DNA of 64,000 bases from GWE2-42-39 sp034003625 (GCA_034003625.1 JAVEYG010000001.1:1-64000), one strand, 5' to 3'. Positions 9,303-18,383 are shown, numbered from the stretch's first letter. Numbers and translations: made by a program. The notes: generated by a model from the sequence alone, not told the origin.

Positions 9303-9710
9303 TTAGCCCATCGCATCGTACACGGTCACTTTTTCCCAAAGATGGCTGCAATCTTCCACAAATTTCAGATGGATGGGATGAGACTGGTAAACATCGTGAT
9401 CTTCCGACGAATCGAACATTACCATGTATGAATAAGTAAACGAATCATCTACCACGTCGCGGTCCGAAGGAACCGGTTTCCCAACATGACTGGCTTTTAT
9501 GACCGGTACTCTCAATAAAGCTTCGACGCCTTTTTCAAACGCTTCCCGGTCTTCTTCGCTTTTCGGGTTTCTAAGCCAGAAATATACTTGGTGGACAAAG
9601 GTTTTGCTGAATTTAATCTCAGCGGCCTGCCCTGTTTTCACGATTGAAAATAACCCGGCAGACGACAAACCGGCAGCTATTTTTTGAATAAAGTTTCTTC
9701 GGTTGTTCAT
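9303..9710 (-). CDS. Exported Dabb (A/B-barrel) protein
   Basis: 135 residues. The N-terminus has NNRRNFIQK followed by a hydrophobic stretch and TGQAAE, a plausible twin-arginine signal. The remainder matches the stress-responsive dimeric alpha+beta barrel (Dabb) family: FVHQVYFWLRNP at the start, FTYSYMVMFDSSEDHDVYQSHPIHLKFV at the end. Function of these small proteins varies; no catalytic role can be assigned. Its start is 2 bases from the kdsA stop on the same strand, so they may be co-transcribed. Confidence 0.8.
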   Translation of the reverse strand: MNNRRNFIQKIAAGLSSAGLFSIVKTGQAAEIKFSKTFVHQVYFWLRNPKSEEDREAFEKGVEALLRVPVIKASHVGKPVPSDRDVVDDSFTYSYMVMFDSSEDHDVYQSHPIHLKFVEDCSHLWEKVTVYDAMG

Positions 9711-9712
9711 GA

Positions 9713-10519
9713 TTATACATTTTGAATCGTTTGCCTGATTTTTACCAGCTTTATCAGCAAATCTTCCAGTAAATCGAGCCTCAGCATGTTGGCTCCATCC
9801 GATTTGGCAATGGCCGGGTTGGGGTGCGTCTCAATGAAAATACCGTCGACACCAACCGCAATGCCCGCTTTGGCAATAGTTTCGATCAGCCCGGGCCTGC
9901 CGCCGGTGACCCCGCTGCTTTGATTGGGTTGCTGTAATGAATGGGTGATATCCAGGATCACCGGACAGTTATTTTTCTGCATCTCCGGAATTCCACGATA
10001 ATCCACAATCAAATCATGGTAACCAAAAGTAGTCCCCCGCTCGGTGAGCATCACCTGGTTGTTGCCGCTGTCGCGTACTTTGTTCACCGCAAACTGCATT
10101 GCATCGGCTGAGAGGAACTGTCCTTTTTTAATATTGACCACTTTGCCGGTTTTGGCAGCTGCTACCAGCAAATCGGTTTGGCGACACAAAAAGGCAGGTA
10201 TCTGCAAAATATCCACATATTTTGCCGCCATCGCAGCTTCTTCTGCCGCATGAATATCAGTCACTACCGGGATGTTGAAAGTATCGCCCACTTTTTTCAG
10301 AATCTGAAGGGCTTTCTCGTCGCCAATCCCTGAAAACGAGTCGATACGCGAACGGTTGGCTTTTCGGTACGAACCTTTAAAAACATAGGGGATATGCAGC
10401 CTGTCGGTAATTTCAACAATTTTAGCAGCAATTTCGAGAGCCATTTCTTCCCCTTCAATCACACACGGACCGGCAAGCAATAGAAAATTCTCGCCTTCAA
10501 ATTTCAGTCTTGGGATCAT
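9713..10519 (-). CDS. kdsA: 3-deoxy-8-phosphooctulonate synthase
   Basis: Condenses arabinose 5-phosphate with phosphoenolpyruvate to KDO 8-phosphate for the lipopolysaccharide inner core. Landmarks include LLAGPCVIEGEE, KGSYRKANRS, VVTDIHAAEEA, QIPAFLCRQTDLL and GVDGIFIETHPNP. I place the start at the ATG of IPRLKFEGENF, giving 268 residues; the open frame continues 24 codons upstream, but that extension is unlike the family. No Shine-Dalgarno is apparent, as is usual in this phylum. Confidence 0.94.
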   Translation of the reverse strand: MIPRLKFEGENFLLLAGPCVIEGEEMALEIAAKIVEITDRLHIPYVFKGSYRKANRSRIDSFSGIGDEKALQILKKVGDTFNIPVVTDIHAAEEAAMAAKYVDILQIPAFLCRQTDLLVAAAKTGKVVNIKKGQFLSADAMQFAVNKVRDSGNNQVMLTERGTTFGYHDLIVDYRGIPEMQKNNCPVILDITHSLQQPNQSSGVTGGRPGLIETIAKAGIAVGVDGIFIETHPNPAIAKSDGANMLRLDLLEDLLIKLVKIRQTIQNV

Positions 10520-10591
10520 ATTTGCAATTTTTGTACGAATATAAAACATTAAAATGGCGGATTTATTTCTGAATAAACAAAATGCAGTCAA

Positions 10592-10918
10592 ACTGCTTGC
10601 TTTTAAAATATTTTAGCAAGTAACACGATTTTTTTTGCCAGTCGTTCTTCACTTTTCTTTGAAGAAAAAAGGCGATCGCCACACACAGCGAAGAAGTATA
10701 AAGTTCGACCCCCTGTTTGTTATTCATTCGTATAAATCTTCAAAGTCATTTTCCATAATTTCCATATCAAAGTCAGTATTTCAATCTGCTTATCAACGGA
10801 ATGGAGTCTTTCAACCTTGACCAACCACCAATTCGTAAACTGATTTTTTACAAAATAAAACCGGAAACCTTTATCTCAAAGACCCATTAGATATATATTC
10901 CGGTTATCAACCATCCGA
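10592..10918. other. Intergenic region between kdsA and the sugar cassette
   Basis: No gene found on either strand. It contains short AT-rich runs and, at its right end, a terminator-like hairpin for the minus-strand operon; nothing else stands out. Confidence 0.6.
10850..10905 (-). terminator. Terminator-like hairpin after the mannitol-dehydrogenase-type gene
   Basis: AACCGGAA (10859-10866) and TTCCGGTT (10898-10905) form an 8-bp perfect stem. Read on the minus strand it is followed by TTATTTTG. It lies just past the stop of the last gene of the minus-strand sugar operon. Confidence 0.5.
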
Positions 10919-12157
10919 TTACTGATCATTCAGTTTAACTTCAGGTAAGCCCGAGATCATCAAATAATAATTTCTTAAATGCAAAATTAATCTTCTGTCT
11001 TTCACCCGATCAAATTTGCACACCTCCTGAAGGGCAAATTCCAGTCCCCGGGAAAGGTAACGGTCAAACAATATGTCCGGTACAGGCCTGTTGCCGGTTT
11101 CATCGGTGGCCCGGAAGAAAAAGGCATACGCCATCGCCTGCAAGATTTTATCGTACGGCTTCCGTTGTTTTTGGGCCAGCCGGACCATCCCCACAAAGCG
11201 GTCATCCGGCCCAAGTTTTCGCGGGCGGTCCTGCCCGACGCGAAAAACAGTGTCTTTTAAGTCCCTGTTTTGAAAGCGGGAAAGCAGGTCATCGATATGT
11301 TCTTCCAGCTCGGCCATTGAATAATCTGCAGAGTAAAGTGTTTGCAAAACAGACGAAGACTGGAGCATGGCTTCCCTTGTAAATCCGTATACTTCCGGGT
11401 CGTCCAGCACTTCATACAGGTAGTTCAGTTCCGGGTGTTTGAAGTGCCCGAAATAAGCAGCGGTTGCATGTCCCAGGTTGTGGACAAAAGCTTTTCGGTC
11501 GACCCAGGCTTTTATATTTTCTTTTGGCGCCAAGCCGGCAACCGGCGGGACCGGGTTTTTAAACCCGTTTTTGTCTACGATCAGGATGTTGTACGCTTCG
11601 GCATAGACCAGCAAGGGGTCGGTTTCTTCAATTTCTTTGGGCATTATGGGTACCATTTTCCCAATACTGGTTTCGATAAGGCCAACGTACGGATCAAGTG
11701 GGAACCCCTTCCCAAGGAGAGCCGCCAGTCCGTTTTGCACCAGGGTACGCGCATCCCGGACATTTTCTGCCAAAATAATATCAAGCGGGGTATGGGGGCT
11801 CAGCAGAAATCGTTTTTCAATCCCTTTCGCAACCACTGGCAGTATTTTGGGCAACGCATTTTTCCCCACACAGGTAGCCGCCAGGCTACAATGTGCAATG
11901 GCTTCGACAACAGCTTCCGTATCGGTTGACAAAATCCCGCTAACGTTGGATATCTCCAGTACTTCGTCCTTTTCCGACTTGATCACGACCTGGTATTTCC
12001 CCCTTTTGTTGAGCTCGCCAATGACCCGCTGGTCAATATCAACAAAAACAACATGATAACCTGCCCGGCTAAAGAGCTGGCCAACGAAGGAGCGTCCGAT
12101 CTTTCCGGCCCCGAACACCACGATATTCCGGTCAATTGTCGTTAATCTGCATGACAT
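10919..12157 (-). CDS. Mannitol-1-phosphate 5-dehydrogenase-type polyol dehydrogenase
   Basis: Member of the long-chain mannitol dehydrogenase family. The N-terminal Rossmann motif VVFGAGKIGRSFVGQL and the catalytic-region phrase RKAFVHNLGHATAAYFG resemble MtlD, which interconverts mannitol 1-phosphate and fructose 6-phosphate with NAD(H). The true substrate here may be another polyol phosphate. I take the ATG before SCRLTTIDRN as start; it lies inside the end of the upstream kinase gene, a 26-base overlap that implies coupled translation. Neighbouring kinase, aldose isomerase and permease genes place it in a monosaccharide/polyol pathway. No phosphotransferase component is seen. Confidence 0.78.
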   Translation of the reverse strand: MSCRLTTIDRNIVVFGAGKIGRSFVGQLFSRAGYHVVFVDIDQRVIGELNKRGKYQVVIKSEKDEVLEISNVSGILSTDTEAVVEAIAHCSLAATCVGKNALPKILPVVAKGIEKRFLLSPHTPLDIILAENVRDARTLVQNGLAALLGKGFPLDPYVGLIETSIGKMVPIMPKEIEETDPLLVYAEAYNILIVDKNGFKNPVPPVAGLAPKENIKAWVDRKAFVHNLGHATAAYFGHFKHPELNYLYEVLDDPEVYGFTREAMLQSSSVLQTLYSADYSMAELEEHIDDLLSRFQNRDLKDTVFRVGQDRPRKLGPDDRFVGMVRLAQKQRKPYDKILQAMAYAFFFRATDETGNRPVPDILFDRYLSRGLEFALQEVCKFDRVKDRRLILHLRNYYLMISGLPEVKLNDQ

Positions 12158-13322
12158 AGGCTTCATAATATGGTTTAATTTTTGCAAGTTTTTCGCCTGC
12201 TTTTTTTTCTAAATACGTCCCACCCATGTAAAAACAGGCAAATCCCCCTGAAACAATCCCCCAACAGCAGGCTTCCAAAATGTTGGGATGTTTACCCTCT
12301 TTTTGAATTTGATTTACTATTGACGCGATAACCCCGCCGACGAAATTATCGCCGCAGCCCGTAGTGTCCCCGGAATGGCCTTCCGAAAGTTCTTTTTTGA
12401 TGGCATCGGAAACCGGCATTTCCGTTAATGAAAGCGGTTCAAAAAACGGACCATTGGAATACACTGAAATATTTTTAGGGCCATTGGTGATAATCAGTGA
12501 TGAAACCTTTTTATCCTGAAAAAAACAGATAGCAGCTTCTATTGATTTTTTACCACTTAGACGGAGTGCTTCTACCTGATCAACAATAAGAAGATCAATA
12601 TATTGGTAGCTATCATCACTATCTCCTAAAGGCCATTTCTGTTCAGAATTCAGTTTTTCATTCCGGAAGTCAAATACGGTATTCACAATGGTGGTGCACC
12701 CTTTTGATTTTGCTTTTTTCAAAAGTTCGGTCAAATGGTCATGGATCACCGGCACAAGGGCAGTCCCGCCAAAAACCACAATATCAGAATTGAAAAAATC
12801 ATCGTCCAGGTCTCCTGGCTTATAATCCCAGGCTGCGCCAATGGAATTAATGAATATGCGTTCACCATGTCCATTATCATAGCGGGGGTCCGAAAGGACT
12901 ATTGTTGACGGGGTACTATTTTCAATACGTTTAAAATCATGAAGTATCACCGGGGCTTTCTGAAGCGAGTCAAGCAGGTATTTACCGGCATTATCATTCC
13001 CGCAACGTCCATAAAACCTGATTTCACAATGCTCAGGGCCGGTTGATTGGGCCGCATGGATCAATGAAACGATAGACGGCCCCCCGATATTCTTTTTATC
13101 GGGAGCCCTTCCTCCCGTGATCCGGTTTAAAACCACATTGAAGGGAGAACCTGTAAATCCCTCAAATTCTTCTTTAAATACCAAATGACCGGGCACCAAC
13201 CCTCCGTCCCCACGTTTTATGGAGAGAAAAGGGCGAAACGAATCAGCTGAAAAATCGATATCATTGTAAAGAAAGTCCACGAGACAGCAGCCCACTCCCG
13301 ACACTATAATTTTTTCAGACAT
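12132..13322 (-). CDS. PfkB-family carbohydrate kinase, long form
   Basis: A ribokinase-like sugar kinase of 396 residues, some 70 longer than usual. The C-terminal PfkB signature is DTTGCGDNF at 319-327, with Asp325 as the predicted catalytic base; Cys replaces the usual Ala in the anion hole. The N-terminal sugar-binding region is atypical (GVGCCLVDFLYNDIDF, then GGPSIVSLIHAA). The substrate is not determinable; a ketose made by the adjacent D-lyxose/mannose isomerase is an inference. It overlaps the downstream dehydrogenase gene and lies 60 bases from the isomerase gene. Confidence 0.82.
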   Translation of the reverse strand: MSEKIIVSGVGCCLVDFLYNDIDFSADSFRPFLSIKRGDGGLVPGHLVFKEEFEGFTGSPFNVVLNRITGGRAPDKKNIGGPSIVSLIHAAQSTGPEHCEIRFYGRCGNDNAGKYLLDSLQKAPVILHDFKRIENSTPSTIVLSDPRYDNGHGERIFINSIGAAWDYKPGDLDDDFFNSDIVVFGGTALVPVIHDHLTELLKKAKSKGCTTIVNTVFDFRNEKLNSEQKWPLGDSDDSYQYIDLLIVDQVEALRLSGKKSIEAAICFFQDKKVSSLIITNGPKNISVYSNGPFFEPLSLTEMPVSDAIKKELSEGHSGDTTGCGDNFVGGVIASIVNQIQKEGKHPNILEACCWGIVSGGFACFYMGGTYLEKKAGEKLAKIKPYYEAYVMQINDN

Positions 13323-13382
13323 TAGATTTTAGATTTTTGGACATTAGACAAAAAACAAAGTTAAACCACAAGCTAATGCTCA

Positions 13383-14057
13383 TTACAGGAATTTTTTGTA
13401 ATCAGACACCAGCAAATGGAGGGGTTCTTCGTCCTCTTCAATTACCGGGAACCGTCCTACCGGTTCGTAAAAACAGTTGTCATTGGCATCATCATTGACC
13501 ATACTGACTTCTCCGACCAAAACCTTCCCTTTCCCAGGCTCCCCGTAAAAACGATGGTACATACCCTGTTCCAGGCATATACTTTCGCCCGGGGTGAGAA
13601 CAACTTTTCCACCGGAACTGACAGTGCGGGTGATTCCATCGGTCTTCAATATTACCGGAGTGGTATCAAACTGGCTGTCAGGTGTGGAATTATAGAGTTC
13701 GACAACCAGGTTCCCGCCGCCCCGGTTGATAATATCTTCCATCTTCAACCAGTGGTAATGCATGGGCGTTTCCTGGTTCTCTTCCACAATCATGATCTTT
13801 TCGGCATAGGGCTTTTTGTCCACATTTAATTTCCCGTTCCGGATGGTAAACAGGAATAAACCCCGTTTGTAAAAATCTCCTGAACCGAAATCGGTGATGT
13901 CCCAGCCCAGCATGTTTTCTCTTATTTCATACGCGTCCGTTTTGTTCTCTTTCCAGTCAGACAGCCCCCAATATGCCCAGGGAGGCAACAGGAATTGTTT
14001 TGACTCCATAAATCTTTTTGCATCCCTTAAAATCCGATTGATTTCACTTCGTTTCAT
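13383..14057 (-). CDS. D-lyxose/D-mannose ketol-isomerase
   Basis: Cupin-fold isomerase of 224 residues, matching the length of bacterial D-lyxose isomerases, which interconvert D-lyxose with D-xylulose and often D-mannose with D-fructose. The metal-binding residues appear as His100, His102 and Glu107 (MHYHWLKMED) and His168 (EQGMYHRF). It sits between an MFS permease and a PfkB kinase, so uptake, isomerisation and phosphorylation would be linked. Which sugar is used in vivo is not visible. Confidence 0.85.
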   Translation of the reverse strand: MKRSEINRILRDAKRFMESKQFLLPPWAYWGLSDWKENKTDAYEIRENMLGWDITDFGSGDFYKRGLFLFTIRNGKLNVDKKPYAEKIMIVEENQETPMHYHWLKMEDIINRGGGNLVVELYNSTPDSQFDTTPVILKTDGITRTVSSGGKVVLTPGESICLEQGMYHRFYGEPGKGKVLVGEVSMVNDDANDNCFYEPVGRFPVIEEDEEPLHLLVSDYKKFL

Positions 14058-14135
14058 TGTTGTATATTTTTATTTGTCATATAATTCAAATTTTCCTGAA
14101 GATTTTGCACGTATTTGCTATTGAGCAGGTCGGTC

Positions 14136-15284
14136 CTATTCCTTTTTCAGTTTAACAGCATTAAACAGAAGGTAGGCTAAAGTGACCAGTAAAACAGCCA
14201 TGCCTCCGGTCTGCCCGAACGAATCGGAAGTAACGCCCATGACCAGCGGGATCACTGCACCACCCGCAATACCCATGATCATTAAGCCGGATACTTCGTT
14301 GGCATAACCGGGCACCCTTTTTAATGCGGCGGAGAAGATAATGGGAAACACGTTGGCTATGGCAAACCCAAGGATGAACACCATACCCAGAATTACCCAC
14401 AGGTTGCCGAGTAATAACATGATGATCATGGATGGAATGGCAATTAGCATGTTCACAATAAAAAATTTTCGTCCCGATATTTTCACCAAAAGTATCGCTC
14501 CCAGAAAGGTCCCGATTGTCCTTGCCACAAAATACAGGCTGGTACCCAGGCCTGCCTTTTCCAACGGGATATTGCAACGTTCAATCAGAAATTTTGGGAC
14601 TGTGGTATTTAATCCTACATCCACCCCAACCACGAACACGATCCCCAGGAACAGCACAAGTATGGTCCGGTCTTTTAGCAAACCAAATGAAGCGGCAAAA
14701 GAAAAAGAACTTTGGGCACCTGGTTTTTCACTAATAGGGGTGAGCCAAAGCCACAAGCCGGAAAACACGGTCACAACGCCGAAAAACAGGAATACCAGTT
14801 TCCAGTTTCCAAAGTTCCCGGCGGCAACCCCGGCAATGATTGGCCCCAGGAAGGCGGCAATGGCCTTGATGAACTGGCCCAGGGTCAGGCTGCTGGTCAG
14901 CCGGTCGTTGCGTATCACATCAGCAAGGAGCGGGTTTAATGAAACCTGGATGATGGTGTTGCCAATGCCCAGCATCCCAAAAGCTGCCAGCATCATCGGA
15001 AAGTTGTAACTGACTAAGGGCAACAACATGGCTGTCAGGCTAACGGCCATACTTATAACCACGGTACGTTTTCGCCCCAGTTTATTCATTAGCATACCTG
15101 TGGGCACGGAAAGCAGGGCAAACCAGACGAACAAAGTCATGGGCAACAGGTTGGCCAGGGTGTCGCTCAGTGCAAAATCCTGTTTCACGTAGTTGGTGGC
15201 AATCCCGACCAGGTCGACCAAGCCCATGATAAAAAAGCCGAACAAAACGGGCAACGCTTTTTTCATTGAATATTTCCTGTGCAT
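14136..15284 (-). CDS. MFS sugar permease (FucP-like)
   Basis: Twelve-helix inner-membrane transporter of about 382 residues. Features include an N-terminal helix (VLFGFFIMGLVDLVGIATNYV), the loop 2-3 motif GMLMNKLGRKRTVVISM, and repeated hydrophobic segments. Its overall look is that of the fucose/glucose:H+ symporter group common in Bacteroidota. A second ATG six codons in (KKALPVLFG) is an equally good start. It precedes the lyxose-isomerase, kinase and dehydrogenase genes on the same strand and probably imports their substrate. Confidence 0.85.
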   Translation of the reverse strand: MHRKYSMKKALPVLFGFFIMGLVDLVGIATNYVKQDFALSDTLANLLPMTLFVWFALLSVPTGMLMNKLGRKRTVVISMAVSLTAMLLPLVSYNFPMMLAAFGMLGIGNTIIQVSLNPLLADVIRNDRLTSSLTLGQFIKAIAAFLGPIIAGVAAGNFGNWKLVFLFFGVVTVFSGLWLWLTPISEKPGAQSSFSFAASFGLLKDRTILVLFLGIVFVVGVDVGLNTTVPKFLIERCNIPLEKAGLGTSLYFVARTIGTFLGAILLVKISGRKFFIVNMLIAIPSMIIMLLLGNLWVILGMVFILGFAIANVFPIIFSAALKRVPGYANEVSGLMIMGIAGGAVIPLVMGVTSDSFGQTGGMAVLLVTLAYLLFNAVKLKKE

Positions 15285-15312
15285 GTTCTTCTTTCTTTTC
15301 GATTTCTTTTAT

Positions 15313-15883
15313 TTATATAAAAATATTACGCTCCTTTATGCTCTTTTCCCTGACAACCAATAGTCCTCCATCTATAAGGATTTCATTGCCCCCGGTAATC
15401 AGGGAGGACTCTTGCCAAAAATACAACAAACGATTTACTGATTTTCTCTCCTGCATCGATAAAATCATAAATATTCTGATCGAAGATTTTCCCTTTTTAT
15501 GCCACAGCAGGGAACAGTCCATGTAAGCCGGTGGTCCCAGATTCTATTCCGAAAGCCCGGAGAATGCCATTCTCCATATCTCTCCAGAAATTCACCCACG
15601 GATAATCTTCTGTTTTCCAGGAGTAACCGAGAAAAAGATTTTCCCCGGGATTACATGCTGTCGCCCAGCCGTATTTCTGGTCTTTGCCAAAAACAAAGGA
15701 AGAAACCCGGGGCCACTTGTACTGAAACCAGCGCAAACTTATTGTTTCCCCGTTATGATATAAATGTCCGTACAGAGTTTTATTTAAAAGGGCAATGCCT
15801 GACCTCCCATCGGTTATATCTATCCATTTTTGAGATTGTCCAAAAATAAAAATCTGGGGCAGCCTCAGTCTCCTCAATATCAA
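15313..15883 (-). pseudogene. Broken sugar-mutarotase-like (aldose epimerase fold) gene
   Basis: The reading frame gives GRSGIALLNKTLYGHLY, ENLFLGYSWKTEDYPWVNFW and ESGTTGLHGLFPAVA, then TAA. Translation continues in the same frame with KGKIFDQNIYDFIDAGEK and SKSFVVFLARVLPDYRG, a typical C-terminal half of Bacteroidota aldose-epimerase-like proteins. A frame change follows in a run of five Gs, after which NEILIDGGLLVV is read in the next frame. So one premature stop and one single-base frameshift are visible, and the N-terminal half is missing. It is the first element of the minus-strand sugar cassette. The family call is from memory of conserved phrases and is moderate; the broken frame is seen directly. 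Confidence 0.6.
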
Positions 15884-15951
15884 AAAAGCAATTTGATTTT
15901 GGCAATAAAGGCCACGTTCAGAGGTTGCACAAGAACTGAAAAACGCATTCG

Positions 15952-17274
15952 TTATTCACTGTACCAGTTGATTTTTCTTGTAAAAAACATGGTAAGCCCC
16001 AGGACACAAAAGAGGCCGACACTTCCGGCCAACAGCGCATACGATTCGAGCTGCATCAAAACGAAAATGAACCCAAACGAAAAGGCAAGAATCGAAGAAA
16101 GCAGGACGGAAGCCGACCAAGTTTTCAGAAATGATCCCGAATAGGCCAGTACCATTCCGGTGACCGCAAAAGAAGAAATCAGATAAGCCATATTAAAACC
16201 GAGATGTTCCGAAATGGACAACAACAAAAGGTAAAAGATCAGGACGGCAAAACCAACCAAAATATACTGAAAGGAATGTATCCGTTGCTTCGTGATCATC
16301 TCGTTCAGGAAAAAGGAAAGGAACACGAAAAGAACAACCAGTATGCCATATTTTGCACTTCGCAAACTTTTTTGATAGTGGTCGGCAACAGAAACCAGCC
16401 GCACTCCAAAATCAGCACCGGTAACATTGAAAGCCCCGTCTTTCCACACCTGCGGGAAGTTTCGGTTAAAGTTCAGAATTTTCCACTCAGCAGAAAACCC
16501 ATCAGAAGAAACCACCCGTTTTTCAGGTAAAAAATTTCCCTGAAATCCCGGATCATTCCATGACGAACGAAGATTCACCCGGGTAATTTCTCCCAGTGGT
16601 GCAAACCGTAATTCGTCGGACCCCTTTATGTTCAGGTTGATCTGAAAGTTGGCAGGGAAAGAGGAAGTCCCGGGGTGAGGAAGCGAAATGGAAATTCCCT
16701 TATCTCCAAGAAGTTGGTTGTTCATACCGGGAGAAAAGGCATATCGTTCGCCGTTCCACAACAGATCGACCATCGTATTTATTCCGCGCAAATCGCTGAT
16801 GGCAACCGACAAAACAGCTCTTTCCCACAATATGTCGGGATAATCCAGTTTAAGTTTTTTGAAATCAGGAATTTCAAAATATCCGCTTATCTTCAGCAAT
16901 GATTCGTATACCTCTGACTGATAAATACTCCGGTGTAACTCCTTCGGGATAATTTCTCCTTCAATATCCAGATTTTCAGGAAGGAAATGATACTCGTGAA
17001 CTTCCTCTTTTAAAATTTTCCCTTTATCGTCATACGTTTTTTCAATGTAAGGAATAGTCAATACCGGCCCGCGAAGGATCTGGTTGAGCGACCACTTCTG
17101 CATAACTTCATGTTTCGCCGATTCTGCCGAGCTTTCGCGTTCACGTACCAGTTCTTCGATCATCACCCGGGGAATCATCAGCACAAGTGCTATAAACCCG
17201 ATGGTCACCACTTTCAGTGTTAGTTGCCAATTAATGACTTTTGCTTTTTCTTCTAAAAATTGCTTTGTTTCCAT
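15952..17274 (-). CDS. creD: CreD-like inner-membrane protein
   Basis: A 440-residue integral membrane protein of the CreD family, whose members are linked with envelope stress and beta-lactam or colicin response in Proteobacteria; the biochemical role is unknown. It has an N-terminal helix (KVVTIGFIALVLMIPRVMI), a large periplasmic domain with RGPVLTIPY and FPANFQINLNIKGSDELRFAPLG, and a C-terminal bundle of about five helices. Upstream on the same strand lie a winged-helix regulator and a small membrane protein, the usual Bacteroidota arrangement. A palindrome lies about 30 bases before its start. Confidence 0.88.
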   Translation of the reverse strand: METKQFLEEKAKVINWQLTLKVVTIGFIALVLMIPRVMIEELVRERESSAESAKHEVMQKWSLNQILRGPVLTIPYIEKTYDDKGKILKEEVHEYHFLPENLDIEGEIIPKELHRSIYQSEVYESLLKISGYFEIPDFKKLKLDYPDILWERAVLSVAISDLRGINTMVDLLWNGERYAFSPGMNNQLLGDKGISISLPHPGTSSFPANFQINLNIKGSDELRFAPLGEITRVNLRSSWNDPGFQGNFLPEKRVVSSDGFSAEWKILNFNRNFPQVWKDGAFNVTGADFGVRLVSVADHYQKSLRSAKYGILVVLFVFLSFFLNEMITKQRIHSFQYILVGFAVLIFYLLLLSISEHLGFNMAYLISSFAVTGMVLAYSGSFLKTWSASVLLSSILAFSFGFIFVLMQLESYALLAGSVGLFCVLGLTMFFTRKINWYSE

Positions 17275-17304
17275 TTTTGTTTATTTTTTTAGTTTTATCC
17301 AAAG

Positions 17305-17323
17305 AACTTTGAAATGCAAAGTA
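17305..17323. promoter_or_regulatory. Candidate operator in front of creD
   Basis: ACTTTG-aaatg-CAAAGT, a 6-bp perfect inverted repeat with a 5-base spacer, within the 63-base gap between the winged-helix gene and creD. It matches the palindrome at 18260-18278 in both arms and spacing. Confidence 0.65.
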
Positions 17324-17337
17324 TAAGATCAAAAAAA

Positions 17338-17634
17338 TTAACGTTGTTTCACTATTTCTTCCAGTATTCCCAGATGCTTTTCAAAAGCGGCTTTCCCCCG
17401 ATCGGTAATCATATAAACTGTATTTGGTTTCCGGTTGATAAAACTTTTTTTCACCGAAATATACCCTTCTTTTTCAAGGTATTTCAAATGACTGGCCAGG
17501 TTTCCGTCAGTAACCACAAGCAGTTCTTTCAGATCGTTGAACGATGCTTCAGTGTTTACACGCAGAACAGACATGGCTCCCAGTCTGATTTTGTTCTCGA
17601 AGGCTTTGTCTAATTGTTGCAATAGATTCTTCAC
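17338..17634 (-). CDS. Winged-helix transcriptional regulator
   Basis: A 98-residue protein formed by one winged-helix DNA-binding domain of the MarR/ArsR-like HTH_27 type: IRLGAMSVLRVN, FNDLKELLVVTDGNLASHLKYLEKEGYISVKK and a wing with PNTVYMITDRGKAAFEKHL. Such one-domain regulators usually control the membrane protein genes next to them. It lies between the 203-residue membrane protein (3 bases away) and creD, with copies of one palindrome before the operon and before creD, so it is the likely repressor binding both. Confidence 0.88.
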   Translation of the reverse strand: MKNLLQQLDKAFENKIRLGAMSVLRVNTEASFNDLKELLVVTDGNLASHLKYLEKEGYISVKKSFINRKPNTVYMITDRGKAAFEKHLGILEEIVKQR

Positions 17635-17637
17635 GCT

Positions 17638-18249
17638 TCACTTTGTATTCTGTTCGTACCTGAGGTACATAATGGTACCATAAATAATATGAATAGCCCC
17701 AAACCCCGTTGCCCAGAACAACAATCCCATTTCCGTAAATAGCGCTGCAAAAGTACCAAACACGATTTGAAGCAGCCCCATGTAGAAGATTTCCTGACGG
17801 GTAAATTTAGCGGCATTGACAAGCGCCAGTCCATAAAATATGAGGCACAAAGGAGCGACCATGCTGTATATTTCCCGAAACACAAAAATTAAAATCAGGA
17901 CTCCCCCGCTTGCAAGAGGCACCGCAAGATTGATGCACATCGCACGGGGACCAGGGCCCCATATCTTTCTTCCTGACTTTTTTGCCCGTAAAAAGGTCAG
18001 CCACAATACGGTAACCAGCGACAAAATTAAAATCAGCGCCGACAATACAATCACCTGGGCAGTGGCAGATAAAGCTGTAATTACCGACAAATGGAAATAA
18101 ATCATCCGGTACGCAACAAATGCCCCAATTAGTGCATACAAACCGATTAAAACTCCGGACAGGCCGCTTAATGAAAGAAACCGGCTGGATTGTTCCATCA
18201 TCTGCCTGATTTCTTTTATTTCTGACAAATAGGCTTCTGGATTTTTCAT
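17638..18249 (-). CDS. Four- to six-helix membrane protein of the creD operon
   Basis: 203 residues with a soluble N-terminus (EAYLSEIKEIRQMMEQSSRF) and about six hydrophobic segments, for example LSGVLIGLYALIGAFVAY and VIVLSALILILSLVTVLWL. I recognise it only as the small membrane protein that usually accompanies a winged-helix regulator in Bacteroidota; the function is unknown. It is the first gene of the operon, and a palindromic operator lies 11 bases before its start codon. Confidence 0.75.
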   Translation of the reverse strand: MKNPEAYLSEIKEIRQMMEQSSRFLSLSGLSGVLIGLYALIGAFVAYRMIYFHLSVITALSATAQVIVLSALILILSLVTVLWLTFLRAKKSGRKIWGPGPRAMCINLAVPLASGGVLILIFVFREIYSMVAPLCLIFYGLALVNAAKFTRQEIFYMGLLQIVFGTFAALFTEMGLLFWATGFGAIHIIYGTIMYLRYEQNTK

Positions 18250-18259
18250 ATTTTAAAAG

Positions 18260-18278
18260 TACTTTGACATGCAAAGTA
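18260..18278. promoter_or_regulatory. Candidate operator before the winged-helix operon
   Basis: TACTTTG-acatg-CAAAGTA, a perfect 7-bp inverted repeat with a 5-base spacer. It lies 11 bases upstream of the first start codon, where binding would block transcription initiation or the first transcribed bases. It matches the site at 17305-17323. Confidence 0.7.
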
Positions 18279-18383
18279 AAAATATTTCCAAACAATTTCA
18301 AAACAGACAACTATATTTTTCAGGATATTTTTTGGGTGCTGAGATTGCTTTCAAAAAACACTCTTTTAAACGCCTGGTCCGAC

